In this document: positions 45,225-56,539 of the stretch, piece by piece
Layout: every line of letters starts with the position of its first letter
Numbering within the stretch: position 1 is the first letter of the stretch
NCBI GenBank assembly: GCA_014529385.2
Contig: CM043963.1
Span: forward strand, 64,097,469 to 64,161,468
Length of the DNA stretch: 64,000 nt
DNA from: Adiantum capillus-veneris
Lineage: Eukaryota > Streptophyta > Polypodiopsida > Polypodiales > Pteridaceae
Direction of reading: 5' to 3'
The notes under the pieces: model-generated
Databases searched by the model: none
Seen by the model: the letters and a program-made list of their open reading frames with translations, nothing else
Told to the model about the DNA's origin: nothing
Position numbers and translations under genes: made by a program

Positions 45225-46816
45225 CTCAAGGGCAATAGAAAGCGCTAAAAATAATGAAAAGAATGAAGACAAGTTTACGCACGTTCATGGTTTTTATTTT
45301 AAAGTATTTATTTTATTTTATTATTATTTTAATGCATGTGCAATTCCCAATGTGCAATTTAGAGACTCTAATTTTAGGAGAAGCTTGTCTATTTTGAGAA
45401 AAAGATAAAGAAGAAGCTCTAATCTTAACTTACCTCTTTTGCTTCTCTAAAAATACTCTTCTTTTCCTAAAAACACCCTTTTTTTCCTTTTTTTTAAAAA
45501 CACACCCCAACTTCTGTGTGATTATATAAGTCAAACCCAAAAAATTAAAACTCCATATTCAACTCGAGCCATGGAGAACAACCACCAATCATACGTGAAA
45601 GACACAAGAAGTCATAGATCACTGTGTTGGGGGATTTTACAGGGAGCCCTCAAACCCGAGATACATAGCATAACCTAAATAGCCAAGAGAATTGTCCAGA
45701 GGAATTTTATAAGGATCCCTCAAACTCGCAATACAAAGAAAAACATTCACCAAATACCTACATAATGTTGAACATAGAAAAACCAGATCTGACCTTGGTT
45801 GCCACCACCATAGTAGGCCCTGCCACTATCAACTGCCCAAGGCCCTCCTCCCTACAACAATCCACACATCAAACCAGAAGAACCTCCTATGACCATATTC
45901 TCAAGCATGAACTAGAAGGTTTCCACCAGCAACGGCCCCCTCACACCACTGAGCTAGTGGCCCCCTCCAAGGTTAGCAGAACAAAAAGAACGAGAAAATA
46001 ATCCTTCAATACAAGACCGTTGACACCAACCCAATCCACCACAGCCCCATGAGTGAGACACCTAGCATCCAAGAAGCAAGCTCTGAGAGTCCAGCTACCC
46101 AAAGACCTTCGACTTCACCAATTACCCTTGCTCGTGGCTCTCGAAGTAGGCAAGTTTTCTTTAGAACACACTCTCTTTCCTAAAAATACTCTTCCTTTGC
46201 TAGAAACAATCTCCCTTTTCTAAAACTTAGACAAAAGTTCCTCTTATCTTCAACTATAATCTTAATGCATTAAATTTCTCCTAACCTTAGCAACTTATTG
46301 TTCCCACGTGAGTAAGGGCCATCATTAATAGTCCAAGAGTATTATTTCTAATCCGATTGTTTAGTTAATTTTTCTATGAATTTACAAAAATACGAACCTC
46401 AAATACTTTTGCAAAGTAATTGAAATAGTTTTTATTGATAAATATTGGATATGTTACAAAAATACAAATAATTACAACCATCATTGAAGGCCCATCGGGG
46501 GTGCCACCACCTTGATGCCACTACAACTCACACCTGCATGCCCCAAGAGAATCAACAAAACTACCAAACTAAAAAATTGGGTTGCAAGGATGAAACAAAA
46601 CCACCAACATAGTGCAACCCCATAACCAAGCAGGATATCCAAGGGCGGCAAACCCTTTCAAATGTCACATCTACTATCACAAAGCACACCTCTAGTTGTT
46701 ACACAAAAGTGCCCTCGTAGATGGAAGCCCAACCAAATATGGCCGCACTTTGCCCTCCCCATGAGGAGGCAAGAGTGGTGGCCGCTCTAGAAGATACAAA
46801 AATTGAAGGCCACTAG
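45225..46816. other. Anonymous sequence
   Basis: No gene is supported. The frame at 45765-46001 (plus) has no known domain. The 46.42-46.6 kb part, read on the minus strand, ends with ATCAATAAAAACTATTT, reminiscent of LINE or mRNA 3' ends, but there is no poly-A tail or coding frame. Confidence 0.35.
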
Positions 46817-47144
46817 TGTCATAAAATTTAATATCTACCTATCCCAAATGATTTTCTCATTTTGAACTGATCATTTAATGTGGGAAAATGAAACGGACCA
46901 AGGGTTAGAATATAGATATGTGCTTTTAGATCTATCTTCTGCACGGGACCAAAAGGAGAGAAGGCTACCTCTCATTAAGGGGTCCAAAAGGGAGATGGTC
47001 TACCAAATAGCAATGAGGATGTAATGGAGCTTAAAAGACCTTAAGGTTAGTTTCACTAAAGACCTCCAAAAGGTTAGTGTTAAAAGTCCTTAGACCTAAG
47101 ACCTTTAGGTACTCTAGACCTTAGACAAGCTAGGCATGTGCTTG

Positions 47145-47340
47145 AGGTGCTTGTCGTGCTTGAGTTGACTAAGGTGCTTGTCAGCTTGATGACTAAGGTG
47201 CTTGAGGTGCTTGTCGTGCTTGAGTTGACTAAGGTGCTTGTCAGCTTGATGACTAAGGTGCTTGAGGTGCTTGTCGTGCTTGATGACTATGGTGATTGAG
47301 GTACTTTTCATGCTTGATGACCAAGGTGCTTGAGGTGTTC
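47145..47340. repeat. 60-bp tandem minisatellite in the GyB1 LTR
   Basis: Two perfect 60-bp copies (47145-47204 and 47205-47264; AGGTGCTTGTCGTGCTTGAG... ) are followed by about 75 bp of shorter diverged units (GCTTGATGAC-A-GGTG-TTGAGG). The inverted GyB2 LTR lacks the array at the matching place. Confidence 0.92.
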
Positions 47341-47659
47341 AAGTCAAAGATGTGTCCTACAAAGGAGGGGGAAAGCAAGAGCATGAGAGCACACACGCAC
47401 ACACACACACACACAAGGCAAGCCCAAGACTCAAGAGGCAATAAGGACACATGTCAAGCCCCTACCCATGCTGCCCTCATGGTGTAACCGAATCCTATTG
47501 TATGGCCTTTAGGGAGGTCAATTGAGAATTTAGATGCATGCAATTAATTAATTAATGTTTCTCTCTCAAAGGGGGAAAGAAGGACACTTGTCCAAATTCT
47601 ACCCATATTGCTTGAAATGACTATAGCCTATGATGGGCCAAGACTAGAAAGGGCCCATA

Positions 47660-47664
47660 GGGAT
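47660..47664. repeat. Left target-site duplication of NA1
   Basis: GGGAT, repeated exactly at 56535-56539. Confidence 0.9.
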
Positions 47665-48003
47665 TGTTAATCCTCACCGCTCACGGACACCCTATTACCT
47701 ACGACGGACGTTGTAACCTACGGCGGACATTGTATTATTTATTTGGTAGAGTCAAGTACCGGGCTTCTCGGTCCAATAGGAAAAGGGTAAGAGTGATCGC
47801 CGATGAGAGGTGCACTCTAACTGGAACATTCAAGGGATTAGTTGGCTAAGCATGGGCGCCCAAGTGTGAATGGGGCACGCTCCTATAAAAGTCAACTAAA
47901 CCTAAAATTCACTCATTCTCTCATTTGTGCAATAGAAGAGTGCTCTTGCTCCATCTCCATCTCCATCTTCTTCTTCTTCTTCACCTCCTTGTGTGTGTGT
48001 GTA

Positions 48004-48079
<76 letters not shown>

Positions 48080-48292
48080 TGTGGGCGATCGAGCATTACA
48101 AAGGCACGGAAACGGCTCCTTCTTCTTCGCGGCGAGGAATCCTCCACGAAGCAAGCGTAGAGCGGTGAGTGACACACCATCGCCTTCTTTGAGCTTACTA
48201 GTTTAGGCTTGTTGTGTGCTTGGAGCCATTTGTGGCTCACACACGGTGTATTGGCAAGTTCCTTGCATTGACACGTGTGACATACACGCACA
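47665..48292 (+). repeat. NA1 5' LTR
   Basis: TGTTAATCC to CGCACA. It contains a TATA-like CCTATAAAAG near 47882 and a GT-then-GA microsatellite (about 47989-48080). Relative to the 3' LTR it has about 20 extra bases after TGTTAA. Confidence 0.92.
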
Positions 48293-48296
48293 TTTT

Positions 48297-48314
48297 TGGC
48301 GTCGTTCCCGGGGA
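48297..48314 (+). other. NA1 primer-binding site
   Basis: TGGCGTCGTTCCCGGGGA begins four bases after the LTR end. It resembles the TGGCGCCGTTGCCGGGG-type sites of plant gypsy elements, so a gypsy affiliation is likely. Confidence 0.75.
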
Positions 48315-48814
48315 ATGCCATACATGAAGCTCGAGTAGCACTCTGTGCTTCTCCGTGGTGAAATTTCTATTGTAGGAAAGGTAAGGAAGGAGTGTGTGTG
48401 TGTTGAGAAGAGGGATTTGGTGTTATACTGTGTGATTTTTTTATTAATGGAATTTTCAAAGGTTCTGTGTTTATTCTCTGTGTATTAAGGTAGTTAGTTT
48501 TCTGTGTACAGTAAGTAGGAAGTAGATTAGTGAGAGTTAATAGAATGTGTTAGTGTGTAAGAGTAGGTATATTAGCTAGAAGTAGGTAGATAGAGTGTGT
48601 GTGTGCTCTCGTGCAGGCCGCGACGACCTTATCCTTAAATTTTTTTTAAAAAAAATAATTAATTTTAAAAAATAAAAAATAAAAAAAAATTTAAAGGTAG
48701 GACCGGGATCGGGAATATCTCTCAGACCCAATCCCAAGCTCACGCTCAGGCCTAGGCCTCAGTCGCCTTAAAAAAAACGAATTTTAGCTTCACACGTAGC
48801 GAAAAATTGATTTT
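48315..48814. other. NA1 untranslated leader
   Basis: Non-coding leader between primer site and first frame. It includes an A-rich run (48640-48690). Confidence 0.6.
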
Positions 48815-50509
48815 TTGAGTACCAACGGAACGTCAGATGCCCGAAAATTGTGTTGTAAAGCACACATCGACCCTTTAAGTGATACGCTCGTTTCGAGCTA
48901 TCACACACTTCAATCAAAAAAATCAAACATTAAAAAACATTCAAAAAACATCAAAAACAAGAAAAAATCAAGTAGAAAACGGGGTACAAAACACCCACAA
49001 AACAAAGCAAGTAACCTTTGAGGGTACTTGTCGACACTTGTAGGGCACCCAAAGCACATGTATCTATGCTCTGGTCGTGTGCTAGAGTCCGAACAACTAG
49101 CTAGTGCTTCGATTTACGGGGGTACTCACTATCCTTCCACGCTAGGGTCTACGCCCTCGGCGGGGACCCAAGGTAGTGCAACCCAAGACCCAAATATAGC
49201 GGCTAGCAACTCTTCCTTTGACTATGATATTATGGAAGAGCATCTTACACAAAGCCCCGGGGGAACAAATGAAACCGTACCTAGCTGGGCCCAACAACCT
49301 GGAACTAGTGTTTTTAGCCGTTTGATGGAAACATTTTTTAGAGCTACGTGCTCTGAACCTATGGCTAGTGAAGTAAACGAAGGGGGTGGGGAAGTAGAAT
49401 CACCATTCACATCTCCTGTAGACCCCACACTCCCTCAGAGTGTCCACGTGGACATTCTACCTACCTCATTTAATGAGGGCCCTACCGAGCTACCACCTTC
49501 CAAAGTCGCCTCGAAGGTAGCGGTGACTAAAAGTCAAAACACGGGAAGCAACATTGCATCCACCGCACGGCAGCCCTCTAGTACACCAAGTTTGGACAGG
49601 ATATTTCTCAATGAAAATTGGGAATATGACCTACACACAGAGACTTCGACCGACCTATACATGGGCTAAACATACCATGTGGGTTGGTTAGAAGTTGTAC
49701 AATCCACATCTAGTGCCACTAGTCTAGAGGAACAACAACACATGATCTGCAATGTCATCCATAGGATTATCTAGTCCGAGAGGCAAAATCGAGGAATAAA
49801 CATACCTTCGATGGGTCCTATGCGATTTTTAGACACGAGCAAAGGGAAACAACCCACTCTATCACAAATGGAGACTCCCCCAATGAGTCCCATCGATCCC
49901 CCATATGTTGTTTTCCCAGGGGTCTCAATGCAATCTGAGCCCACAAGTGATACCTTTACTTTTCCAAGTCTAGCTCATCTTTCCCTTGATGACACCACGG
50001 CTACCATGCCTACCCCAATGATGGGTATACCAAGAAACACGCCATGGACATCATTTGTTAGTAAAGCACCACTACATGGTAGCTCAATGCCTGCAACAGT
50101 ACCTACAAGTGTGTACCAATCGTATGCACCTATGGCTCACACTCATGTAGTCCCTACCCCTCCCATTGTTTCAACTACCTATGCTCCACAACCACAATAC
50201 ACAAGTTCTTATTTCCATGGGACTATACCGGCTAGCATTAGCATGTCACATCCGACGTCTGCTATGCCTAGGGCCACTCATATGAACTATGGACCACCAC
50301 ATGGCACAACATCGTACCCAACATGGAACCCAAGGGCTTCCTATGCACCAAGCCCAATGCCGATACCTACTCCACATGTAGTCTTTGAAGAGCCTTCACC
50401 CACAGTGCCTGCTCACTTAGGTGACTTGGCAACATTTTCTCAAGCTATTGGTGATCTATTGCTGAGAATATGCGTTACGCGCCTGATAGAGAGCCTAGAA
50501 GTAAGATAG
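48815..50509 (+). pseudogene. NA1 N-terminal Pro/Ser/Thr-rich region
   Basis: One reading frame from 48815 to 50509 is interrupted by stops at about 49019 and 49667 and by others before 49811. Its last part is rich in Pro, Met, Thr and Tyr (TYAPQPQYTSSYFHG; NWNPRASYAPSPMPIPTPH type). It ends at LGDLATFSQAIGDLLLRI, where a one-base shift moves into the gag frame (MRYAPDREPRSKIVQIAKL). I recognise no domain. Similar low-complexity N-terminal extensions precede gag in some plant gypsy elements. Confidence 0.6.
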
Positions 50510-53271
50510 TACAAATAGCCAAGCTCACACAAAAATTTAGTGGAGACGGGGATGTGAGAAAGCATATCGAAGTGTTTGAACAAATATGCGATTCTCTAGG
50601 AGAACACAATGACCTACATAAGAGCAATGCTTTAAGCCTAACCTTAAGTGGAAAGGCTGGGGATTGGTATAGAACCCTAAGGGTGGAAGAAAAAACGATT
50701 TACCCTACTCTTAGGAGACTATTATTAAAAGAATACATACTATAGGGAGTGCTTTGGGGTGTAGCCTCTCAGCTCCAGAAAGACCAACGAGAGGAAGGAG
50801 AGTCAGTGAGAGACTTTATAAGTCGCTTGAAGCATTTGAATTCTCGTTGTAATCCAAATGAGCGCTTCAACAATAACCAATTGTTTGATAGATTCATTAG
50901 GGGATTACGACATGAGGATATCTACAATGGCCTAGTCATTAGAGGTATCACCACTTGGGAAGCAGCCACCACCAATGCGATCCAATTGGAGGATAATTTA
51001 ATGATTCAAGGAGAAAGAGTGTCTGTTGAGCCTACATCTATTAGCTCACAAGAATCGGGGCATTAGCCAATGACCCTAAAGCCTATTGCTAAGGAGCCAA
51101 AGATATCTGAGATGACTTTAGTAGATCTCACCAAGGCTATTCAAGAGAGTCTTAGAGACAATCATGCTCCGCAAAGCAATCATATGTATCCAAGAAGGGA
51201 GCAGCAATGGTGCTCAGTATGCTATGGACCGCATAATACCAGTGAATGCCCTACTTTTAGAGTAAAATTCAATGGGAATTGCAATGCCTGTGGGAGGTAT
51301 GGTCATCAAGCTCAGGATTACATAGTATTTAAGCGCGCGATGGACAATAGACCAACCTTAGCATGGACAGACACGCCTCGAGTGCCTGCATTGATGCCGG
51401 CCCCACCTCTTGAACAAACAGCACAACACATGGTCCCTAGGGCCAAAAATGTTGTTCAAACAACACCCTTACCACCTCCAGTGCTAGGACCGCAACCACC
51501 ACATCCGAGAATCACTTCTGTGAATCAAGTGGGTTGTGAGTCATCTATTTCTTGTTTGGAAGGTTGTGAGGAAGATATAGATCCTAATATCACCTATGGG
51601 ATGGATGTGCTTGAAGAAAGTCCACAATACTACATGGAGGACTATTGGGGACAAGACAAACCTGTATATCAAGTAGCTGCTCTTGCGGCAAGAGGCCAAA
51701 ATATCAATTACACTGCTAAGAGACCACCTCTTCAATGCTATGAGTGTGGGGGTCCAAATCGTGTAGCCGAGTGTCCTATTAGTCTACAAAAGAACGCCAC
51801 ACTAATGCAAACCAATCAAGCGAGCACGTCTACAATGCCGATACTCATGTGTAATCGATGTGGCATAGATCATTTGATTGCCCAATGTCCAAATAATCAA
51901 AATGCACCAAAGATCACGCCATTAAACTTGATTGAAGTTACCGAGGAGCCATCACCAAGTGCACCCGTGGTACCAGTAAACGTACTCACACGATTGATGC
52001 TCCAAAAACAAAATTATATTCTTGAGGAAAGAGACACGGCATCAATTGCCCAATCTGAGAAAAAGAAGAAAACACGAAGAAAGAGATCGCACAAAGCAAC
52101 GAAGTCAGACCCCACTTCAAAGACCAACATAGGGACTGGTGATGACCCCATATATATGAATGACGGTGAAGAAGATTCAGATTCAGGTGAAACCATGGAA
52201 ACGACCACTAACATAGAAACCAACAAGGAAGATCTTCATGAGCCACAATGGTCAGGATCCAAAAAGAAGATAGGAACTTACCCAAACCCTACAGAGGAGA
52301 TTGAGCGAGTCAAGCAATTAAGGAGTTTGGTAGAAGATACCCAAAGGGATCTAGAACCAGCACCTAGGAAGATCCAGATTACAGACACCGTGTTCCCTAC
52401 GCAACAACAACCTCACCAAGTCCATAGACCCTTGGATATACCTAGTGTCATCCAAGAAGAAAGTGACTTAAAGTCATGGTAAAGTGGGCGTACTCACTTC
52501 TTGATGGAAAGAATGTTTACAGAGGGACTACCCGATCCTATCGAAGAAATGGAGATCCCATCTTCCCCACGTCAAGGGACTCAAGGCCAAAAGGTGCCGT
52601 TAAATAGTGCCAAATTGATGGATTTCATGTCTTCAGAAGTTAGAACCACCATCATGTCCAAACTATATAAAGACCCTGAGCTAGTCTCAGCTCTTCGAGC
52701 CTTCCTCAATGGAGAACTGAAGTTTGGGCTACCACAATTTGCACAGATGGATGGATCTGGGGAGACGCCAATAGAGGAGGAATACATAGATCCACAACCC
52801 AACCTAGATGAGAACCTTGTTATAGAAATACCTATTAACAAGTTGGGACAATACTTTGAGGGTGATGAATCCAATGCGACCATACCAATCACTACTAAGG
52901 GATTAACTATGAAGGGAATCCTTGATGGTGGCGCTGGGGTTAGCATTGTGACTAAAAATTGCTGGGAAACTATGGGAAGACCTCACCTTGCGACCACAAC
53001 CATAGTAGTGAAGATGGCTAATGGGTCTATTGTTAAACCTATTGGGATGCTAGAAGATCTCAAGATCAAGGTCTTTGGACATAAAATAAGGATTACCTTT
53101 ATTGTTATGGATTTCTCCAAACACACTATGGCATCGGAGATGATATTAGGACGTCCTTTCATGAGGGAAGCAAAAATGGTGCATGGCTGGTCTAAAAACC
53201 ATGTCTACTTGCAGTTCCAAGATTCTGTCATTCGAGTGGATCTTGTGACGGGGGTCGAGCACATCCTCTAG
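50470..53271 (+). pseudogene. gag: NA1 gag and protease
   Basis: One frame over 2.8 kb has only three stops (50743, 51064 and 52480). The gag core reads KLTQKFSGDGDVRKHIEVFE, then KAGDWYRTL and FISRLKHLNSRCNPNERF (retrotransposon gag). Cys-rich knuckles follow: CSVCYGPHNTSEC, CNACGRYGHQAQDY (last Cys replaced by Tyr), CYECGGPNRVAEC (His replaced by Asn) and CNRCGIDHLIAQC. Two of these have CX2CX3HX4C spacing, one residue shorter than the usual CX2CX4HX4C. A basic KKKTRRKRSHK segment precedes an acidic stretch. The protease reads GILDGGAGVSIVTKN with MILGRPFM near 53140. It would encode particle formation, RNA binding and processing only. Confidence 0.88.
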
Positions 53272-53324
53272 GAAACAGGTTTATAATTGATCATACATCT
53301 GACACCACATTTCACTCGGCCCCA

Positions 53325-54216
53325 TTGCAGTATTGTTACACGTGTAAAGAGGACACTGATGTTGGGGAAGATTCTCCTTATATGGATATACTACCTGGGA
53401 TGACTGAGTCGGACAATGTGGATTGGGTCCACCTAGAAGCAACCATAGACACTTGGGGAAATAGGGGGACGACCATGGTAACACCTGAGGGGGATGAAAT
53501 GCGCGTACCCTTAAATATGCTACAAGTAATGCATATAGCTTTTGACAAGACTCATCATAAAAGAACGAAGAAAACATACAAGTGGGTCCCTAAATCTTCT
53601 TTAGAGACCATGGCTGATGCTAAAAAATAGAAGATTTGTAAGAAACGTACCACTCGCTCAAAGAAATACAAGGAAACATGGCGTTGGATTCCTAAACGAC
53701 TATTGGAAGCCCAAGACTACTTAAGGAAATGATCAAATCTGGGTGCCAAAACGTAAATTGTGTTCTTACCTGTCACCTGGCCCATGTAAACCCGATCCTG
53801 TGGCTCCAAAACAAATTGAAAATCGTGGAAAGGAAAAAATCACGGAATGCGACACACCTGCTCCAGAGCTAGTTTGGGTACCAAAGAAAGAACGATTTGT
53901 TCCACCTAACTCAGGAACAAGGAAAGCAAATGAAGCTTCTTGCTCTTCATGTAGTTCCTATACGGAAATAGAAGCTTCAACACAACCTCCACCTACCATT
54001 GTACATATCCATACAAGGAAGAAAGAGTTTGCACCTCCCGTTGTAAGTTCACCACCTACAACGATGTTGCAAATAAAATCATGGGAGAGTAACTTACCAC
54101 CCTTTCAACTAGATGAAACGCATAGAGCAGTCAAAAACTATTGGTTAAAGCCTTCACCTATAACAACTTGGAACAACTGGTTTCAAAGGGTGACGACATC
54201 ATTTCAAACGGTATGA
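53325..54216 (+). pseudogene. NA1 C-terminal tail with W-V-P-K repeats
   Basis: After the protease, shifted frames (53325-53630 and 53743-54216) contain YKWVPKSSLET, WRWIPKRLLEA, VPKRKLCSY (preceded by Trp in the neighbouring frame) and LVWVPKKERFV, about four copies of a W-V/I-P-K motif. It ends NWFQRVTTSFQTV. No enzyme domain is visible. IWVPK-like motifs occur in some plant retroelement gag proteins, but their role is not known to me. Confidence 0.55.
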
Positions 54217-55854
54217 TCTACCCAAGGAAGGGGGGAGTGTTTGCTGACATTCATCATTCACTTGCTTCCCTCTCAACCTTGTTTCCCTGACCTCTCAATC
54301 ACCAACCTTAGGGAATGTACATATAAAGCCTTATACTCACAAAAAACAAAAAGAATAAAGAGCAAGAGCAGTTAGCAAACGAGTATGCACAATAAAAGTC
54401 AAAACATTGACTCAGACCTACACATTTGCATCCGGTACACTGAAACAGAAACTTATGCCATAAAACACCTTTGATCCTCATCACTAGAGTGATGGAGGGT
54501 AGGTAGGATTAGTACGATAGGAGTGTTTCTGTTTTAGAGTTGAGTGATTAGCAAAGTTCCTTTTTCCCACTGATGTGCCTCCTAGAGGTATTCCTTGTGT
54601 TTCCTAGTGTGTAAAGGAGCGTGTTGCTGTTCATGGATTTGGACCTTCATGGAATCTTTATCTCGACTCACTCTTCAAATCAAGCGCGACCATCGACACA
54701 AACAGGTGTTTCTTGTCCATTATCATTGACCCTTATCTTTTTTGCATCTATGATTGTCTGCTTTGATTGTGATTGGTAGCATAATATCCAGCACATTTGC
54801 TTAGTAAAAGACATTTAATTTAATGTAATTTTTTGTCATAATCACTTGTCTAGGTTTAAAAATCAAGCAGTCTGACTAAGCTAGTTTGACCAAGTTAGGT
54901 GTTAGAGATCTTCTCTTAATACCATGGGGAATGTCTTCCTAATAATCAATGGTTACTTAGGTTCTTGATCCGATTTAGGCAGCATTGTGTGAAATGTACT
55001 AGGGCTTTTTAGTGGGCTTGACCCTATTGACCTTTAGCTTAAGTATTATAAAGGGATTTTACTAGTGTGATGAGCCTGGGGAGGTGTATCAGTGTTATAT
55101 GACCCCCCAAAGTTACAAAATTAAAATGCTGAAAACGAACAAACAAAAACAAATCAAAGTGCCACAATGTAAAATCTTAAGTTGGAAGAGAAATCTCAGC
55201 TTAATTGGGTACTTCACTCACATGTATCGCCTATGGTACTAGAGCCCTAGAGGTTCCCAGTGTGGGCGCTTTTCCTTGAAAAGCAAAAAACCCAAGGCAT
55301 ACAAAATAAGCACACACATCAAAATTGAATCACTGTGAAAAGACTTTGGGGGGTCAAAGAAAAGGTAATCAGTCAGGCGATGATTTCATGAGAAATTCCT
55401 TTTATCGTAGCTTAACTACAAGGTCTTCTAGGTATAGCCTCTAGTCAGCCCTCGAACATGAAATACTTGGCTCTCGCGATTAAACAACTTAATTGACCAG
55501 AGAAAATTAAGAAGCTTATCCATGGTATTAATAGTCGATCTCTAGTGCCTTTCGATCGTTAAATTAGTGACCCCATACTTGTTTAATTTTTTACCTTTAC
55601 ATTTGTTTATGCATTTGATTAAATTGCAATTTAATGTTTATTGTTGACAAATTGTTTAAAATTCTGTTACCAACAATCAATTTGTCTGCCTAAAACTGCA
55701 TATGCTTTTTAATCGCTCATGAGAATGCAATTACTGTGCCAATGTTGTTTGATTTTGCAGTGACTGAAGAAGGCTAGGGACATTCATCTCAAATGCTCTT
55801 CCACCTCGATGAACAATCTTCAACTCAATAGCTTCGGAGGACGGAATCTACATC
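54217..55854. other. NA1 non-coding 3' region
   Basis: About 1.6 kb between the last frame and the purine tract, where RT and integrase would lie in an autonomous element. I see no RT, RNase H or integrase motif in any frame. Confidence 0.6.
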
Positions 55855-55867
55855 AGGAAGGGGGGCA
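55855..55867 (+). other. NA1 polypurine tract
   Basis: AGGAAGGGGGGCA directly before the 3' LTR TGTTAACCC. Confidence 0.85.
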
Positions 55868-56189
55868 TGTTAACCCTATTAACTACGACGGACGTTGTAA
55901 CCGATGGCGGACATTATATTATTTATTTGGTAGAGTCAGGTACCGGGCTTGTCGGTCCAATAGGAAAAGGGTAAGAGTGATAGGAAAAGGGTAAGAGTGA
56001 TCGCCGATGAGAGGCGCACTCTAACTGGAACATTCAAGGGATTAGTTGGCTAAGCATGGGCGCCCAAGTGTGAATGGGGTGAGCTCATATAAAAGTCAAC
56101 TAAACCTAAAATTCACTCATTCTCTCATTTGTGCAATAGAAGAGTGCTCTTGGTCCATCTCCATCTCCATCTTCTTCTTCTTCACCTCC

Positions 56190-56288
<99 letters not shown>

Positions 56289-56534
56289 TGTGTGTGGGCG
56301 ATCGAGCATTACGAAGGCACGGCGGCAACGAAGCGGTTGAGCGCGGTGAAGCGGTGGCTCCTTCTTCTTCGCGGTGAGGAATCCTCCATGAAGCAAGCGT
56401 AGAGCGGTGAGTGACATACCATCACCTTCTTTGAGCTTACTAGTTTAGGCTTGTTGTGTGCTTGGAGCCATTTGTGGCTCGCACATGGTGTATCGGCAAG
56501 TTCGTTGCATTGACACGTGCGACATACGCGCACA
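55868..56534 (+). repeat. NA1 3' LTR
   Basis: TGTTAACCC to CGCGCACA. It contains a perfect 20-bp tandem duplication (55961-55980 and 55981-56000) that is single-copy in the 5' LTR, and a longer GT/GA repeat (about 56188-56298). Confidence 0.92.
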
Positions 56535-56539
56535 GGGAT

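Larger units (their letters stand above)
46817..47664 (+). repeat. GyB1 5' LTR, left part
   Basis: It starts TGTCATAAAATTTAATATC. It matches, in inverted orientation, the right part of the GyB2 LTR (to 62528): for example CCCAAATGATTTTCTCAT, ACTGATCATTTAATGTGGGA and ATGGAGCTT-AAGAC. NA1 interrupts it at 47664/47665. Confidence 0.85.
47665..56534 (+). mobile_element. NA1, gag-protease LTR retrotransposon lacking RT and integrase
   Basis: Full-length 8870-bp element with LTRs 47665-48292 and 55868-56534, perfect GGGAT duplications, a primer site (TGGCGTCGTTCCCGGGGA at 48297-48314) and a purine tract before the 3' LTR. Its interior codes for a Pro/Ser/Thr-rich N-terminal region, gag with several zinc knuckles, a retropepsin-like protease and a tail with repeated W-V-P-K motifs. 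No RT, RNase H or integrase is present, and 54.2-55.87 kb is non-coding. It resembles described gag-only or TR-GAG type non-autonomous elements; which autonomous partner mobilised it is unknown. Confidence 0.93.

Noticed and set aside
46420-46816. LINE 3' end on the minus strand (ATCAATAAAA-like)
   Set aside because: No poly-A tail, target duplication or endonuclease/RT frame; an AATAAA-like motif alone is too weak.
47114-47311. Minus frame with KHLKHLSHQADKHLSQL repeats as a repeat protein
   Set aside because: It is the translation of the 60-bp LTR minisatellite; no start context or conserved product.
47992-48080. Short proteins encoded by GT/GA repeats (Cys-Val, His-Thr and Arg-Glu runs) here and at 44.9 and 56.2 kb
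   Set aside because: Pure microsatellite translation inside LTRs or intergenic DNA.
49028-54216. NA1 as a host gene with zinc fingers
   Set aside because: Paired LTRs, target duplication, primer site and purine tract enclose it, and it has a gag core and retropepsin.
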